Origin: Bacillaceae bacterium JMAK1
Lineage (GTDB): Bacteria; Bacillota; Bacilli; Bacillales; Marinococcaceae
Length of the DNA: 64,000 nt
Direction: 5' to 3'
Assembly (NCBI GenBank): GCA_012970285.1
Contig: JIBW01000002.1
Coordinates: 186,001 to 250,000, forward strand
In this document: piece by piece, positions 52,305 through 60,794 of the stretch
Layout of the letters: each line of letters starts with the position of its first letter
How positions within the stretch are numbered: position 1 is the stretch's first letter
Translations under genes and position numbers: made by a program
Notes under the pieces: model-generated
The model's database searches: none
Told to the model about the DNA's origin: nothing
Seen by the model: only the letters and a program-made list of their open reading frames with translations

Positions 52305-52619
52305 CTATACAACCATACGAGTTACGATTCCACAGATCATCCCCACGATTAAGGAGAGCGCTAAGGATTTAGAGAGAAACATCGTAACGCCACTCGAAAC
52401 TGCTGCAATCGTAATTGGAATGGAGAAATACGTTAGGTTTCCTTCAGGAGTCATGATTTGTATGACGACAAGAGCTGTAATAATACTAATTGGCACGTAT
52501 TGTAAATACGTTTTAATGGCAGGGGTGACATTGATTTTAGTCATGATTTCAAGTCCGATGAGTCGAGACATGTAAGTAATGACTGCAAGTACAACGATGA
52601 GTTGAATCGTGTCAGACAT
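52305..52619 (-). CDS. azlD: Branched-chain amino acid export protein AzlD
   Basis: AzlC and AzlD together export branched-chain amino acids and analogues. The 104-residue protein has about four membrane segments and the AzlD start TIQLIVVLAVITYMSRLIG, followed by TYLQYVPISIITALVV. ATG 52619 follows GGGCGGTG; a longer form from 52673 would overlap azlC by 47 bases and is rejected. azlC ends 7 bases upstream. Confidence 0.88.
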   Translation of the reverse strand: MSDTIQLIVVLAVITYMSRLIGLEIMTKINVTPAIKTYLQYVPISIITALVVIQIMTPEGNLTYFSIPITIAAVSSGVTMFLSKSLALSLIVGMICGIVTRMVV

Positions 52620-52626
52620 GTACAAG

Positions 52627-53304
52627 TCACCGCCCTTTCCTAGAAAGGAATAGTCCGAGCAAAGGTGCGACAATTCCTACAATAATGATCGTGAATTGAT
52701 TCGTTGGGAATAGAGCTTCGAGACTTATTGTAAGTAAAGCTGCAAGCCCCATTGTTGCAAAAGCCGGATAATTGGTAATTGATTGAACGAGCAATGCAGC
52801 AAACGTTACAGGAAAAGCTAAGTCCAATCCATAAGCTATAGGATCAACGACGTTTCCTAAACTTGCGCCAACGATTGATGATAAAAGCCAGCTCACATAA
52901 AATGTAATCGCTGCACCGAGAAAAAATCGTGGTGCAGGGCCAATCTCTTTAAACTTACTCGTGCTAAGTACAAACGACTCATCATTAATTCCAAATGCAT
53001 AAAGAAAGCGAGTCGAACGTTTGAGCTGATGAAATCCATCAGAAAGTGCCGCCCCGTAAAGAAGATTCCGTAAATTTAAAAGTGACGTTGCAATCACCAG
53101 GTTAATAAAAGACGCGCCTGACGCAATCATAGCGACAGCAACGAGCTGTACGGAACCTGAAAATACGAGAATTGACATGAGAATCGCTTCAAAGTAACTC
53201 ATCCCAGCACCAATCGCAAGCACACCGTAAGACACCCCATAGGTTGCTATTGCAAGTGCTAAAGGTAAGGCGAGAAAGATGCCTTTCCGAAAATTAGCTG
53301 TCAC
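52627..53304 (-). CDS. azlC: Branched-chain amino acid exporter AzlC
   Basis: AzlC is the large subunit of the AzlCD exporter. The 225-residue protein has about five to six membrane segments, with the family segments LPLALAIATYGVSYGVLA, MSILVFSGSVQLVAVAMIASGAS and LNLRNLLYGAAL. RBS GGAGGGGG precedes ATG 53304. The divergent XRE-cupin regulator gene 114 bases away probably controls it, as in other AzlC-type loci. Confidence 0.9.
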   Translation of the reverse strand: MTANFRKGIFLALPLALAIATYGVSYGVLAIGAGMSYFEAILMSILVFSGSVQLVAVAMIASGASFINLVIATSLLNLRNLLYGAALSDGFHQLKRSTRFLYAFGINDESFVLSTSKFKEIGPAPRFFLGAAITFYVSWLLSSIVGASLGNVVDPIAYGLDLAFPVTFAALLVQSITNYPAFATMGLAALLTISLEALFPTNQFTIIIVGIVAPLLGLFLSRKGR

Positions 53305-53418
53305 AAAACCCCCTCCTTGTAAATTAAAATATACATTTAGTTAATTATAATATAATAACATACTCTATGGTATACTGAAAATTGAACATAAAACTATAAA
53401 TTTAGGTTGGAGTAGACG

Positions 53419-53973
53419 ATGGACGATCAGCGAGCAGAACAGTTATCAAGGAAACTCGGCGAATCGATTCGAAAAGTTAGAACCGCACGTAAGTTAAGTA
53501 TGGAAATGATGGCAAAGGAAATAGGAATTAGTAAATTAACGTTACTAAAAATAGAAAAAGGCGAAGGGAACCCAACGCTAGCAGTCGTTTGGAAGATTGC
53601 AAATGCCCTACAATTGCCGATTGCTAGTTTGTTGCAAGAGCAAGAAGAGATCGAAGTCGTGAAACGAGGTGGGTCGTTTACGCTATCAAGTGTACACGAA
53701 GATTTCAGCGCAGAGCTCTTGTTCCAAACGAAAAACACCGAAGTGTACCAAGGTTATTTAAAAGCAAATAGCATGTACCAATCTGAACCTCACCGCGAAG
53801 GCGTCGTTGAATGCGTAACGGTACTAGCTGGACGGATTACAATTAAAGTAGAAGATCGATCGTATCAACTTGAAACGTATGATAGCATTCGTTTTGATGG
53901 CGATCGTATTCATTCTTATTGCAATGAAGAAATCGAGGGAGCAAAGTTGCACTTTGTCATCACACATTCATAA
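53419..53973 (+). CDS. XRE-family transcriptional regulator with cupin effector domain
   Basis: The 184-residue protein has an N-terminal helix-turn-helix of XRE type (residues about 10-65: MEMMAKEIGISKLTLLKIEKGEGNPTLAVVWKIANAL) and a C-terminal cupin fold (about 105-180: PHREGVVECVTVLAGRITIKVEDRSYQL). Such proteins sense small molecules. It is divergent from azlCD across a 114-base region with AT-rich promoter-like sequence, so azlCD is its probable target. The start has a TTGGAGTA site. Confidence 0.85.
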   Translation: MDDQRAEQLSRKLGESIRKVRTARKLSMEMMAKEIGISKLTLLKIEKGEGNPTLAVVWKIANALQLPIASLLQEQEEIEVVKRGGSFTLSSVHEDFSAELLFQTKNTEVYQGYLKANSMYQSEPHREGVVECVTVLAGRITIKVEDRSYQLETYDSIRFDGDRIHSYCNEEIEGAKLHFVITHS

Positions 53974-54042
53974 TTTCAGTATGTGGAAGCAATGATTAGC
54001 GTTTAAAATGAGAAGAGATTCCACGAACAGGGGTGCCATACG

Positions 54043-54276
54043 TTGAAACAAGTATTCATTTTAGTAGGTAGTGTAGCTATATTGTTTCTACTACTTCCTT
54101 CGTTTGACGTTTATGCAAACGAACTAACAGAAGTTACAGCTCAAGGAAATAACGAAGAAGATGGTACGATTCCTTATATTGTTGCGAATATCTCATCGAT
54201 GGTTGGAGCAATGATTCTTGCTGCGATTACGTTGTATTTCCTTATACGACGAGAACGTAAAAATAAAAAAGATTGA
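54043..54276 (+). CDS. Small secreted/membrane protein, unknown function
   Basis: The 77-residue protein starts at TTG 54043 (a GGGG site is upstream). It has a signal-type hydrophobic segment ending DVYANE, a short acidic, Asn-rich extracytoplasmic stretch, then a second membrane helix (SSMVGAMILAAITLYFLI) and a very basic cytoplasmic tail (RRERKNKKD). No family is recognised. It has its own terminator. Confidence 0.6.
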   Translation: MKQVFILVGSVAILFLLLPSFDVYANELTEVTAQGNNEEDGTIPYIVANISSMVGAMILAAITLYFLIRRERKNKKD

Positions 54277-54308
54277 GCAGGCAATACGTGCCTAGCTCAA
54301 TCTTTTTT
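54269..54308. terminator. Bidirectional terminator
   Basis: AAGATTGAGC (54269-54278) pairs with GCTCAATCTT (54295-54304); inner AGGCA pairs with TGCCT. T and A runs on both sides serve the convergent genes. Confidence 0.88.
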
Positions 54309-54312
54309 ATTT

Positions 54313-55038
54313 TTATAGGTAATCACGGATGCTTAGTAATGCGCCATTTTCATGGGAGTCTTCCAGAACGCCATGAATAATGCGGTCACTCACAACTTCA
54401 GGCTGCACAAGATTGCCCTCTTCTTTATATGCCTTGAATTTATCAACATGTTTAAAACGACTTTGATCTGCACTGCGAATCGTCGATTGCATGTTCGTAT
54501 CAATAATTCCTGGTGCTAAGGAATAAAAACGAATCGGGTTTGTGGCTTCTTCTTGTTCAACCGCTGCTGTTTTGGTGAACATATCCAGACCAGACTTCCC
54601 GCTACAATAAACATTCCAACCGTCCATAGGGCTTCTTCCAGCACCGGAGCTGATATTGAGGACAGTTTTTGGTACTGAATAGGATTCGCTAAGTTTCACG
54701 AAGAGGTTCGCCAAAATAACAGGTGCCGTTAAGTTCACGGTGAAATGGGTCGCGATCTCTTCATTTTGTAGAGAACCAACGCGGCCGACAGGTTCAACGA
54801 CCCCTGCATTGTTAATGAGTAAAAGCTCTGTAACGTTGCCTTGAAGTTGATCAAAAATCGTCGTCATTACGCGCTCTAATTGATCTAATTGACCGATGTC
54901 AACTTTGTGAGCATTCACTTCTTTAAGTGAGACTTCAGAGCGAGAGAGCGTATGGACGAAGGCGCCTTCTTCTACGTATTGCTTTGCAAGTGCAAAACCA
55001 AGTCCTTTTGATGCGCCAGTAATGATGACGTGTTTCAT
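54313..55038 (-). CDS. yueD: Short-chain dehydrogenase YueD-like (benzil reductase type)
   Basis: The 241-residue SDR enzyme has TGASKGLG (cofactor site), NNAGVV, the catalytic Ser in NISSGAGRSPMDGW and Tyr/Lys in YCSGKSGLDMF. The segments NLTAPVILANLF and DMFTKTAAVEQEE match B. subtilis YueD, a benzil reductase, better than other SDR groups. The natural substrate is not established. RBS is a weak GGGGGAAT. Confidence 0.85.
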   Translation of the reverse strand: MKHVIITGASKGLGFALAKQYVEEGAFVHTLSRSEVSLKEVNAHKVDIGQLDQLERVMTTIFDQLQGNVTELLLINNAGVVEPVGRVGSLQNEEIATHFTVNLTAPVILANLFVKLSESYSVPKTVLNISSGAGRSPMDGWNVYCSGKSGLDMFTKTAAVEQEEATNPIRFYSLAPGIIDTNMQSTIRSADQSRFKHVDKFKAYKEEGNLVQPEVVSDRIIHGVLEDSHENGALLSIRDYL

Positions 55039-55050
55039 TGTAAATTCCCC

Positions 55051-55695
55051 CTACGTGCGATTCGATTGTTGGTTCGTTAAGTTGCGAACAACGAAGATGG
55101 CTAAGATCCCTGCAATAAACAAGGTAAACTCAGACAAGCTTGTTGTAAGTGCATCATTTTGAATCATGCTAATCGTTGCATTCTCGACGGTGAAGAACCC
55201 ACTAGACATCGTCATCAACATGGAGAAGAGGAAAAACACCCACCAGAAGATAATGAGGGTATTCTGTTTCTTGTCTTTCTCTCCGAGTTGCTTGATTGCC
55301 ATTTTCTTTGAAAGATCGAGAAATGCAAGCAGTGGCAAGAAGAAGTTCATGAACGGGATAATGAAAAAAGAAACGATCCAACCGGCGTTGTTCACTTCCC
55401 CGTCTTCAAGGTTCTTCTTCGCTACATTAAATAGTACGTATGTCCAGCGTAAAAATACAACCGCTGTTATAAGAAATAATACGAGTCGAGGAAAAATGAC
55501 GAGTAAAGTCATCTGTCCGAGTGTTTCTCTCAACTCAAGAGGGATAGATTCCGTACTATTTTCTGAAGGGAGAGATTGAAGTGATGTGTACTCATAGATG
55601 CCAACAATCGCTGTTAGTAGAGCAAAAAGCGATGTAATCGACAAGAGGACAATGGTGAAGCGTTTTGTATTGTGTAGCTTTTGTAGTTCATTCAT
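55051..55695 (-). CDS. DUF4328-like membrane protein
   Basis: The 214-residue protein has about five membrane segments. The central segment VVFLRWTYVLFNVAKKNLEDGE followed by a membrane helix with FFIIPFMNFF fits the DUF4328 pattern (a W-Y-N-containing region, then a P-N-containing helix). Start choice is unclear: ATG 55695 (MNELQKL) follows GAGG, and two upstream in-frame ATGs are possible. Function unknown. It lies directly upstream of yueD on the same strand. Confidence 0.65.
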   Translation of the reverse strand: MNELQKLHNTKRFTIVLLSITSLFALLTAIVGIYEYTSLQSLPSENSTESIPLELRETLGQMTLLVIFPRLVLFLITAVVFLRWTYVLFNVAKKNLEDGEVNNAGWIVSFFIIPFMNFFLPLLAFLDLSKKMAIKQLGEKDKKQNTLIIFWWVFFLFSMLMTMSSGFFTVENATISMIQNDALTTSLSEFTLFIAGILAIFVVRNLTNQQSNRT

Positions 55696-55809
55696 GTATG
55701 CATGCATCCTCATTTCTAACGTGCTAGGTTAACTATAGCATTTCCACATTTGATGTGTAAAAGTTTCTTCTATCGGGAAAAAGAAGGGCATGAAAGGAAG
55801 TGGCAAATC

Positions 55810-57252
55810 ATGAATAAACTATATATAAATGGTGATTGGGTAGAAAGTACATCAACTGAAATGATTACTGTCATTAATCCAGCGACAGAAGAAGTCATCG
55901 GTGAAGTTCCAAAAGGAACGAAAGAAGATGTTGACCGAGCGGTCGAGGGCGCGTTTACTGCTCAAAAGAAATGGGCAAAAGAGTCAGGTGCCACGCGAGC
56001 AGAGGTCGCAAGGAGAATTGGCGAGGCGATAGAAAAGGATAAAGAAGAATGGATTCGTCTACTCGTACAAGAACAAGGTAAAACGATGGATTATGCACGA
56101 GGAGAGATCGATAAGTCCATTCAATATTGTCACTATATGGCAGGCTTCGGGTTACGTATGGAAGGTGATACGCTCCCTAGTGAGCGAGAGAATGAAATGC
56201 TTCTCGTTTTGAAGAAGCCAATCGGTGTTGTAGGTGGCATTGTTCCTTGGAACTTCCCAGTGTTTGTAATGCTTAGAAAGGTCATTCCACCTCTTGTAGC
56301 AGGTTGTTCAGTCGTCATCAAACCGAGTACAGAAACGCCACTAACCGCCTATAAATTTGCAGAACTTGTCCATGAATTAGGTTTAGCGCCAGGACTGTTT
56401 CAACTCGTGCCAGGCTCAGGTTCAGAGGTTGGAAACGCAATTGCAGCTCATGAGAAGGTAAGTCTCGTTACGATGACCGGGAGCTTCCCTGCAGGTTCTA
56501 AAGTGATGGAAGCCGCAGCTGCAAACGTAAAGAAAGTGAACCTTGAATTAGGTGGTAAAGCTCCTGTGATCGTTACGCAAAATGCGGACATCGATGAAGC
56601 GGTTGAGCATATTGTGCAATCTAGAATTGTTAATACTGGTCAAGTATGTACGAACGCTGAGCGCGTCTACGTTCAAGAGAGTGTTATCGATACGTTCAAT
56701 GAGAAAATGGCAGACCGTATGAAAGCTGTGAAGTATGGTGATCCATTAAAAGACTCGTCTGTTGAGATGGGACCACTCATTAGTCAAGATCAATTGGATG
56801 ATGTTGTTTCTGCAGTTCAAGAAGCGAAAGAAGAAGGCGCAACGATTGTCGTCGGTGGACAAGCTGTTACAGATCGCAAAGGTTTCTTCTTTGAACCGAC
56901 GGTAATTACAAATGCGAAGCATGAGATGAAGATTATGACAGATGAGATCTTTGGGCCAGTCCTTCCGATTACGTCGTATGAATCGTTAGATCAAGTCATT
57001 GATTGGGCAAATGACTCTGAGTATGGCTTATCTTCTTCAATATTTACGAATGATTACAATGAAATGATGCGAGCGATCAATGAGCTTAATTTCGGAGAAG
57101 TTTATGTGAATCGTGAGCATGATGAAGCGATTCATGGTTATCATGCCGGTTGGAGAAAATCTGGTGTTGGCGGTGCTGACGGTAAATATGGGTTTGAAGA
57201 TTATTTAGCGACGACGGTTGCTTATTTGCAATACGATCGAACCAAACAGTAG
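55810..57252 (+). CDS. NAD(P)-dependent aldehyde dehydrogenase (AldA-like)
   Basis: This enzyme oxidises an aldehyde to the acid. The 480-residue protein has the expected active-site parts: VPWNFPVFVM (Asn), LELGGKAPVIV (Glu), NTGQVCTNAERVYVQ (nucleophile Cys) and FGPVLPI (Phe-Gly-Pro). The closest group appears to be lactaldehyde/glycolaldehyde dehydrogenases of AldA type. ATG 55810 follows AAAGGAAG; an upstream in-frame start at 55750 is rejected. Substrate uncertain. Confidence 0.88.
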   Translation: MNKLYINGDWVESTSTEMITVINPATEEVIGEVPKGTKEDVDRAVEGAFTAQKKWAKESGATRAEVARRIGEAIEKDKEEWIRLLVQEQGKTMDYARGEIDKSIQYCHYMAGFGLRMEGDTLPSERENEMLLVLKKPIGVVGGIVPWNFPVFVMLRKVIPPLVAGCSVVIKPSTETPLTAYKFAELVHELGLAPGLFQLVPGSGSEVGNAIAAHEKVSLVTMTGSFPAGSKVMEAAAANVKKVNLELGGKAPVIVTQNADIDEAVEHIVQSRIVNTGQVCTNAERVYVQESVIDTFNEKMADRMKAVKYGDPLKDSSVEMGPLISQDQLDDVVSAVQEAKEEGATIVVGGQAVTDRKGFFFEPTVITNAKHEMKIMTDEIFGPVLPITSYESLDQVIDWANDSEYGLSSSIFTNDYNEMMRAINELNFGEVYVNREHDEAIHGYHAGWRKSGVGGADGKYGFEDYLATTVAYLQYDRTKQ

Positions 57253-57260
57253 ATGAACGA

Positions 57261-57292
57261 ACAAAACGAGCTGTATAATCAGCTCGTTTTGT
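57261..57292. terminator. Bidirectional terminator
   Basis: ACAAAACGAGCTG (57261-57273) and CAGCTCGTTTTGT (57280-57292) are perfect 13-bp arms with a 6-base loop between convergent genes. Confidence 0.9.
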
Positions 57293-58747
57293 TTAGGATT
57301 GTCGCTTCTTATCCATTGGATTAACGATCGATGGTCGGTTGTTTTTGTACGGCTGTGGAATTCGAAATAAGAAGTCAACAGCAGCACGTGCGTTAAAAGG
57401 TAGAAAAGGCCACATATAAGGAGTGTTTAATGTCTTCGTTTTGACGAGAGTAATTAAGAAGAACATACAAGTAATCATAAATCCAATCGGTCCAAAGAAC
57501 CCGACACTAAACACTAAAACGAGGCGAATAATTCGGTTACATAAGCCCATCTCATAACTTGGTGTTGCATAGCCCGCCATCGCTACGACAGCCGTGTAGA
57601 GAACGACTTCCCCTGTGAACACACCGACTTCAATGGCAATTTCACTAATGAGAATCGCAGCAACGAGACCGAGTGCTGTTGCTAACGCGTTCGGCGTATG
57701 AATTGCTGCCATACGGAGCACTTCTAAGCCGAACTCAGCGATTAAGACTTGGACAAAAATGGGAATTGTATAGTCATCACTTACCCCAATGAAATCCCAA
57801 GTTGTCGGTCCGAGTGCTGCATATTCTTCAAGAAGAAACCAACCGGGTAATAAAAAGATCGAAAAAAATACGGCGATAATCCGTACCCAGCGCAAGAACG
57901 CACCGACGATCGGTTCTTGGCGGTATTCTTCTGCATGTTGCATATGATGCCAATAAGTTGTCGGGAAGATCATGACACTTGGGGAGCCATCGGTAATAAT
58001 GATGACATGACCTTCTAACATGTGAGTGGCTGCAGTGTCAGGTCGCTCTGTGTAGCGAACTCGCGGATAAGGAGAAAGCGATTCTTTGAACAGAAATTCT
58101 TCAAGGGTTTTTTCTCCCATTGTGAGTCCATCAATATTGACGGATTTTAATTTCTTTTTTAATCGCTTAGCAATTTCTGGATCTGCAACAGAGCTAATAT
58201 AACCGATCACAATGTCAGTTTTTGAGCGAGTTCCAACTTGCACATGTTCCATAATTAACGAAGGATCTCTTAATCGTCTTCGAATGAGTGCACTGTTAAA
58301 AACAAGTGTTTCCACAAATCCGTCTCGAGGTCCCCGTACAACGCGCTCAAGATCAGGTTCTTCTGGGGAACGGACGGGATATTCCCTTGCATCAATCATG
58401 AGTGCTTCGTCGTAACCTTCAACGAGTAAAGCGCTTTGACCTGCGAGGATATTCGTTAGGATTTCATCAAGGTCATTTGAACGTTCAATTTCAGATTGGG
58501 GAATAAACCGATGCTCAAGGTGCGCCATCACATTATCCTTGATGTTATCGATTCGTGATAAGTTTTCTAACGTGTGTATGATTGCTAAATCATTTCCGAA
58601 GCCGTCAACGAGAAACATACAAAGTTTGATGTCACCAATTTGAAAGTTGTGTTGAACGAGGTCGAAGTTTTTATCAACACGTAATTCTTTGCTTAACGTC
58701 TCGACATTTTGTTCGAAATCATTGCTTAACGTGCGTTTTCGTTTCAT
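57293..58747 (-). CDS. Orphan spore germination protein of the GerA/SpoVAF family
   Basis: GerA-family A subunits and SpoVAF are spore inner-membrane proteins that help trigger germination and ion/DPA release. The 484-residue protein has a soluble N-terminal domain (about 250 residues; REYPVRSPEEPDLERVVRG, GFVETLVFNSALIRRR, VRYTERPDTAATHMLEGH) and a C-terminal membrane domain of about five segments (AAIHTPNALATALGLVAAI). These segments resemble SpoVAF more than GerAA/GerKA. ATG 58747 follows AAGGAGGCGAG; an upstream in-frame start at 58945 is rejected. No spoVA or gerB/gerC genes are adjacent. Confidence 0.85.
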   Translation of the reverse strand: MKRKRTLSNDFEQNVETLSKELRVDKNFDLVQHNFQIGDIKLCMFLVDGFGNDLAIIHTLENLSRIDNIKDNVMAHLEHRFIPQSEIERSNDLDEILTNILAGQSALLVEGYDEALMIDAREYPVRSPEEPDLERVVRGPRDGFVETLVFNSALIRRRLRDPSLIMEHVQVGTRSKTDIVIGYISSVADPEIAKRLKKKLKSVNIDGLTMGEKTLEEFLFKESLSPYPRVRYTERPDTAATHMLEGHVIIITDGSPSVMIFPTTYWHHMQHAEEYRQEPIVGAFLRWVRIIAVFFSIFLLPGWFLLEEYAALGPTTWDFIGVSDDYTIPIFVQVLIAEFGLEVLRMAAIHTPNALATALGLVAAILISEIAIEVGVFTGEVVLYTAVVAMAGYATPSYEMGLCNRIIRLVLVFSVGFFGPIGFMITCMFFLITLVKTKTLNTPYMWPFLPFNARAAVDFLFRIPQPYKNNRPSIVNPMDKKRQS

Positions 58748-58768
58748 CGCTCGCCTCCTTGTCGGGTT

Positions 58769-58799
58769 TATTATGAGCGGAGAACGGGTAAGCAATTCA
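58769..58799 (-). promoter_or_regulatory. Forespore sigma-G (or sigma-F) promoter
   Basis: On the minus strand TGAATT (58799-58794), 18 bases, then CATAATA (58775-58769). This matches the Bacillus sigma-G consensus (TGAATA-N17/18-CATACTA) with one change in each half. It lies about 20 bases before the SpoVAF-like gene's start and explains forespore expression. Confidence 0.65.
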
Positions 58800-58826
58800 T
58801 GATAAGGGGATTTATTACATTTATGG

Positions 58827-58855
58827 TTGACAGTTTTCTTAGACAAAGGTATAGT
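58827..58855 (+). promoter_or_regulatory. Sigma-A promoter of the mgtE leader
   Basis: TTGACA (58827-58832), 17 bases, TATAGT (58850-58855), upstream of the M-box. Confidence 0.75.
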
Positions 58856-58885
58856 CGGAAACGGTATGAACTTCATAAACAACCT

Positions 58886-59035
58886 CGTTAGGTGAGGCTC
58901 CTGTACGGAGATATGCTGCTGCCCAAAAATGTCCAAAGACGCCAATGGGTGAACAGGAATTATCGAGCTAAGGTAATTTTTAATGTAGCTGGCAATGGTC
59001 CTATGCCGTACAGTGCTAAAGCTCTACGACGGAGA
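58886..59035 (+). promoter_or_regulatory. M-box (ykoK) magnesium riboswitch
   Basis: The sequence has the M-box consensus blocks in order: GTTAGGTGAGGCTCCTGTAC, GGAGATATGCTGCTGCCC, AAATGTCCAAAGACGCCAAT, GGGTGAACAGGAATTATCG, TAATGTAGCTGG, GTCCTATGCCGTACAGTGC and TAAAGCTCTACGACGGAGAC. It precedes mgtE and is followed by a terminator, so high Mg2+ should stop transcription. Confidence 0.95.
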
Positions 59036-59083
59036 CGTATATAAGAAAAAGCTGCACATGTGTGCATGCTTAGCTTTGGTGAG

Positions 59084-59111
59084 CCGTCTTCTCGTGGAAG
59101 GCGGTTTTTTT
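59084..59111 (+). terminator. Riboswitch-controlled terminator
   Basis: CCGTCTTC (59084-59091) pairs with GAAGGCGG (59097-59104, one G-U), followed by seven T. It lies about 50 bases after the M-box core and forms the expression platform. Confidence 0.85.
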
Positions 59112-59160
59112 GTATGAGTAGAATCGAGTTTAGGTAACTTATAAAGGAGGTGAGGGATCG

Positions 59161-59262
59161 TTGCGTCCCAGGATGAAGAGCGTTGATGATGAAGATAGGT
59201 ATTCAATAACAACTAAGAAGATCGCTGTCCCTCACCTTATACGTGAAGGTACGGCTGATTAG
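59161..59262 (+). CDS. 33-codon leader ORF between the M-box and mgtE
   Basis: TTG 59161 follows AAAGGAGGTGA (59143-59153), a perfect 11-base match to the anti-Shine-Dalgarno. The product begins MRPRMKSVDDED and ends in GTAD; TAG 59260-59262 overlaps the AGGAGG of mgtE, suggesting coupled translation. AGGTGAGGGA (59148-59157) in its own binding site is perfectly complementary to TCCCTCACCT (59228-59237) near codon 24, so a hairpin could hide the site until a ribosome clears it. No homologue is known to me. Confidence 0.55.
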   Translation: MRPRMKSVDDEDRYSITTKKIAVPHLIREGTAD

Positions 59263-59273
59263 GAGGTTTGGCG

Positions 59274-60638
59274 ATGGTTAAATTAAATGAAGAGACTCGC
59301 GCTGCCTACAGCCGCTATTTACTGGAATTACTTGAAGCAGAACAAACAACAGTATTTCGCTTGAAATTCTTAGACCTACACCCGGTTGATCAGGTCGAAG
59401 TGTTTCAACAAATGGATCAAGCACAAAAAGAAAAGTTCTATCAATTAATGACGCCTTCAGAGCTTGCGGACATTTTTGAAGAACTTGAACTTGAAGAACA
59501 AAAAGATGTCGTGAATGACTGGGAAGATAAAGAGATGGGCGACGTCTTTAATCATATGAACGCCGATGATGTCGCTGACTTTTTAGGAGAGCTTCAAGAA
59601 GATCAACGACAAGGCATTTTGACATCGATGGACGATGAAGATGCAAAAGACGTACAAGAATTATTGACGTACGAAGAAGAAACCGCTGGTGCAATTATGA
59701 CAAAGGAAATTGTCAACTTGCATGAATTGGAGACGGTACATTCGGTATTGGATCGACTCCGTAATGAAGCGCCTGATGCGGAAATGATCTATTATTTATA
59801 TGTCGTTGATGAAGCAGAGAAATTAACAGGAGTTGTGTCTCTACGTGACCTTATGGTTGCGCAGCTGGATGCCAAAATTGGCGACGTGATGAGTCGCCGA
59901 GTCGTATCTGTGCATGTCAATGAAGACCAAGAAGACGTTGCGCAACTCATTAAAAAGTATGACTTTCTCGCGGTCCCAGTCGTGTCGACGAATGAGGAAC
60001 TGTTAGGGATTGTAACCGTCGATGATGTGATGGACGTATTAGAAGAAGAAGCAACAGAGGATTTGGCTGAGTTCTCAGCTACACGTGGAGCGACAGACGT
60101 TAACATTACCGCCTTTCAGGCGGCAAAGAAACGTTCTCCTTGGATTATTCTCCTCATGTTGTTTGGGATGATTACTGCAGGAATTATTGGCTCCTTTGAA
60201 GAAACACTCGAGCAAGTCGTTTTATTGTCTGCGTTTATTCCGATGCTCATGGGTTCAGCTGGTAACGTCGGAACACAGTCACTTGCGATTGTTGTCCGTG
60301 GTTTAGCGCTCGGGAACTTTGAGAAAAAAGGACTTATGCGTGCGCTCGTTCGTGAATTTGGCACAGGTCTTTTGATCGGGTTAAGTTGTGCACTCGTACT
60401 TTTATTAATCATTCCGATCTTTTTTGATGATAGCTTGTATTTAGCTGGTATTGTTGGTGTGTCATTACTCGTATCATTAGCAATGGCAGCGGTTGTTGGA
60501 TCGATCGTTCCACTTGTAATCAACAAGTTTAAGTTAGACCCAGCGATTGCATCGGGTCCGTTTATTACGACATTTAATGATATCGTTTCGATTACAATTT
60601 ACTTCTCGATTGCAACGACGTTATTGCAATTTCTATAA
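59274..60638 (+). CDS. mgtE: Magnesium transporter MgtE
   Basis: MgtE is a gated Mg2+ channel. The 454-residue protein has the cytoplasmic N domain (about 1-130), two CBS domains (about 135-255; EETAGAIMTKEIV and VTVDDVMDVLEEEATED) and five membrane helices with SAGNVGTQSLAIVVRGLALG, a pore-region segment. B. subtilis MgtE has 451 residues. ATG 59274 follows AGGAGGTTTGGCG. Control is through the M-box upstream and possibly the leader ORF. Confidence 0.95.
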   Translation: MVKLNEETRAAYSRYLLELLEAEQTTVFRLKFLDLHPVDQVEVFQQMDQAQKEKFYQLMTPSELADIFEELELEEQKDVVNDWEDKEMGDVFNHMNADDVADFLGELQEDQRQGILTSMDDEDAKDVQELLTYEEETAGAIMTKEIVNLHELETVHSVLDRLRNEAPDAEMIYYLYVVDEAEKLTGVVSLRDLMVAQLDAKIGDVMSRRVVSVHVNEDQEDVAQLIKKYDFLAVPVVSTNEELLGIVTVDDVMDVLEEEATEDLAEFSATRGATDVNITAFQAAKKRSPWIILLMLFGMITAGIIGSFEETLEQVVLLSAFIPMLMGSAGNVGTQSLAIVVRGLALGNFEKKGLMRALVREFGTGLLIGLSCALVLLLIIPIFFDDSLYLAGIVGVSLLVSLAMAAVVGSIVPLVINKFKLDPAIASGPFITTFNDIVSITIYFSIATTLLQFL

Positions 60639-60643
60639 ATCAG

Positions 60644-60672
60644 AAGGTCTGGTGAGTAACCAGGCCTTTTTG
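60644..60672 (+). terminator. Terminator of mgtE
   Basis: AAGGTCTGG (60644-60652) pairs with CCAGGCCTT (60660-60668, one G-U), followed by TTT. Confidence 0.85.
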
Positions 60673-60794
60673 TATGCAGGAAAAGCTATGTTGATTGTTG
60701 CTTGAATTCATTGACTTTTTTGTCAAATGAGCTAAACTAAAAGGACTTTTACAAACTACTGTGAAAAAAGACAACTAAGGAGACGGGTTTTAAC

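Noticed and set aside
58748-58945. 66-codon N-terminal extension of the SpoVAF-like gene
   Set aside because: It overlaps the sigma-G-like promoter, sigma-A promoter and start of the M-box, while ATG 58747 has an excellent ribosome binding site.
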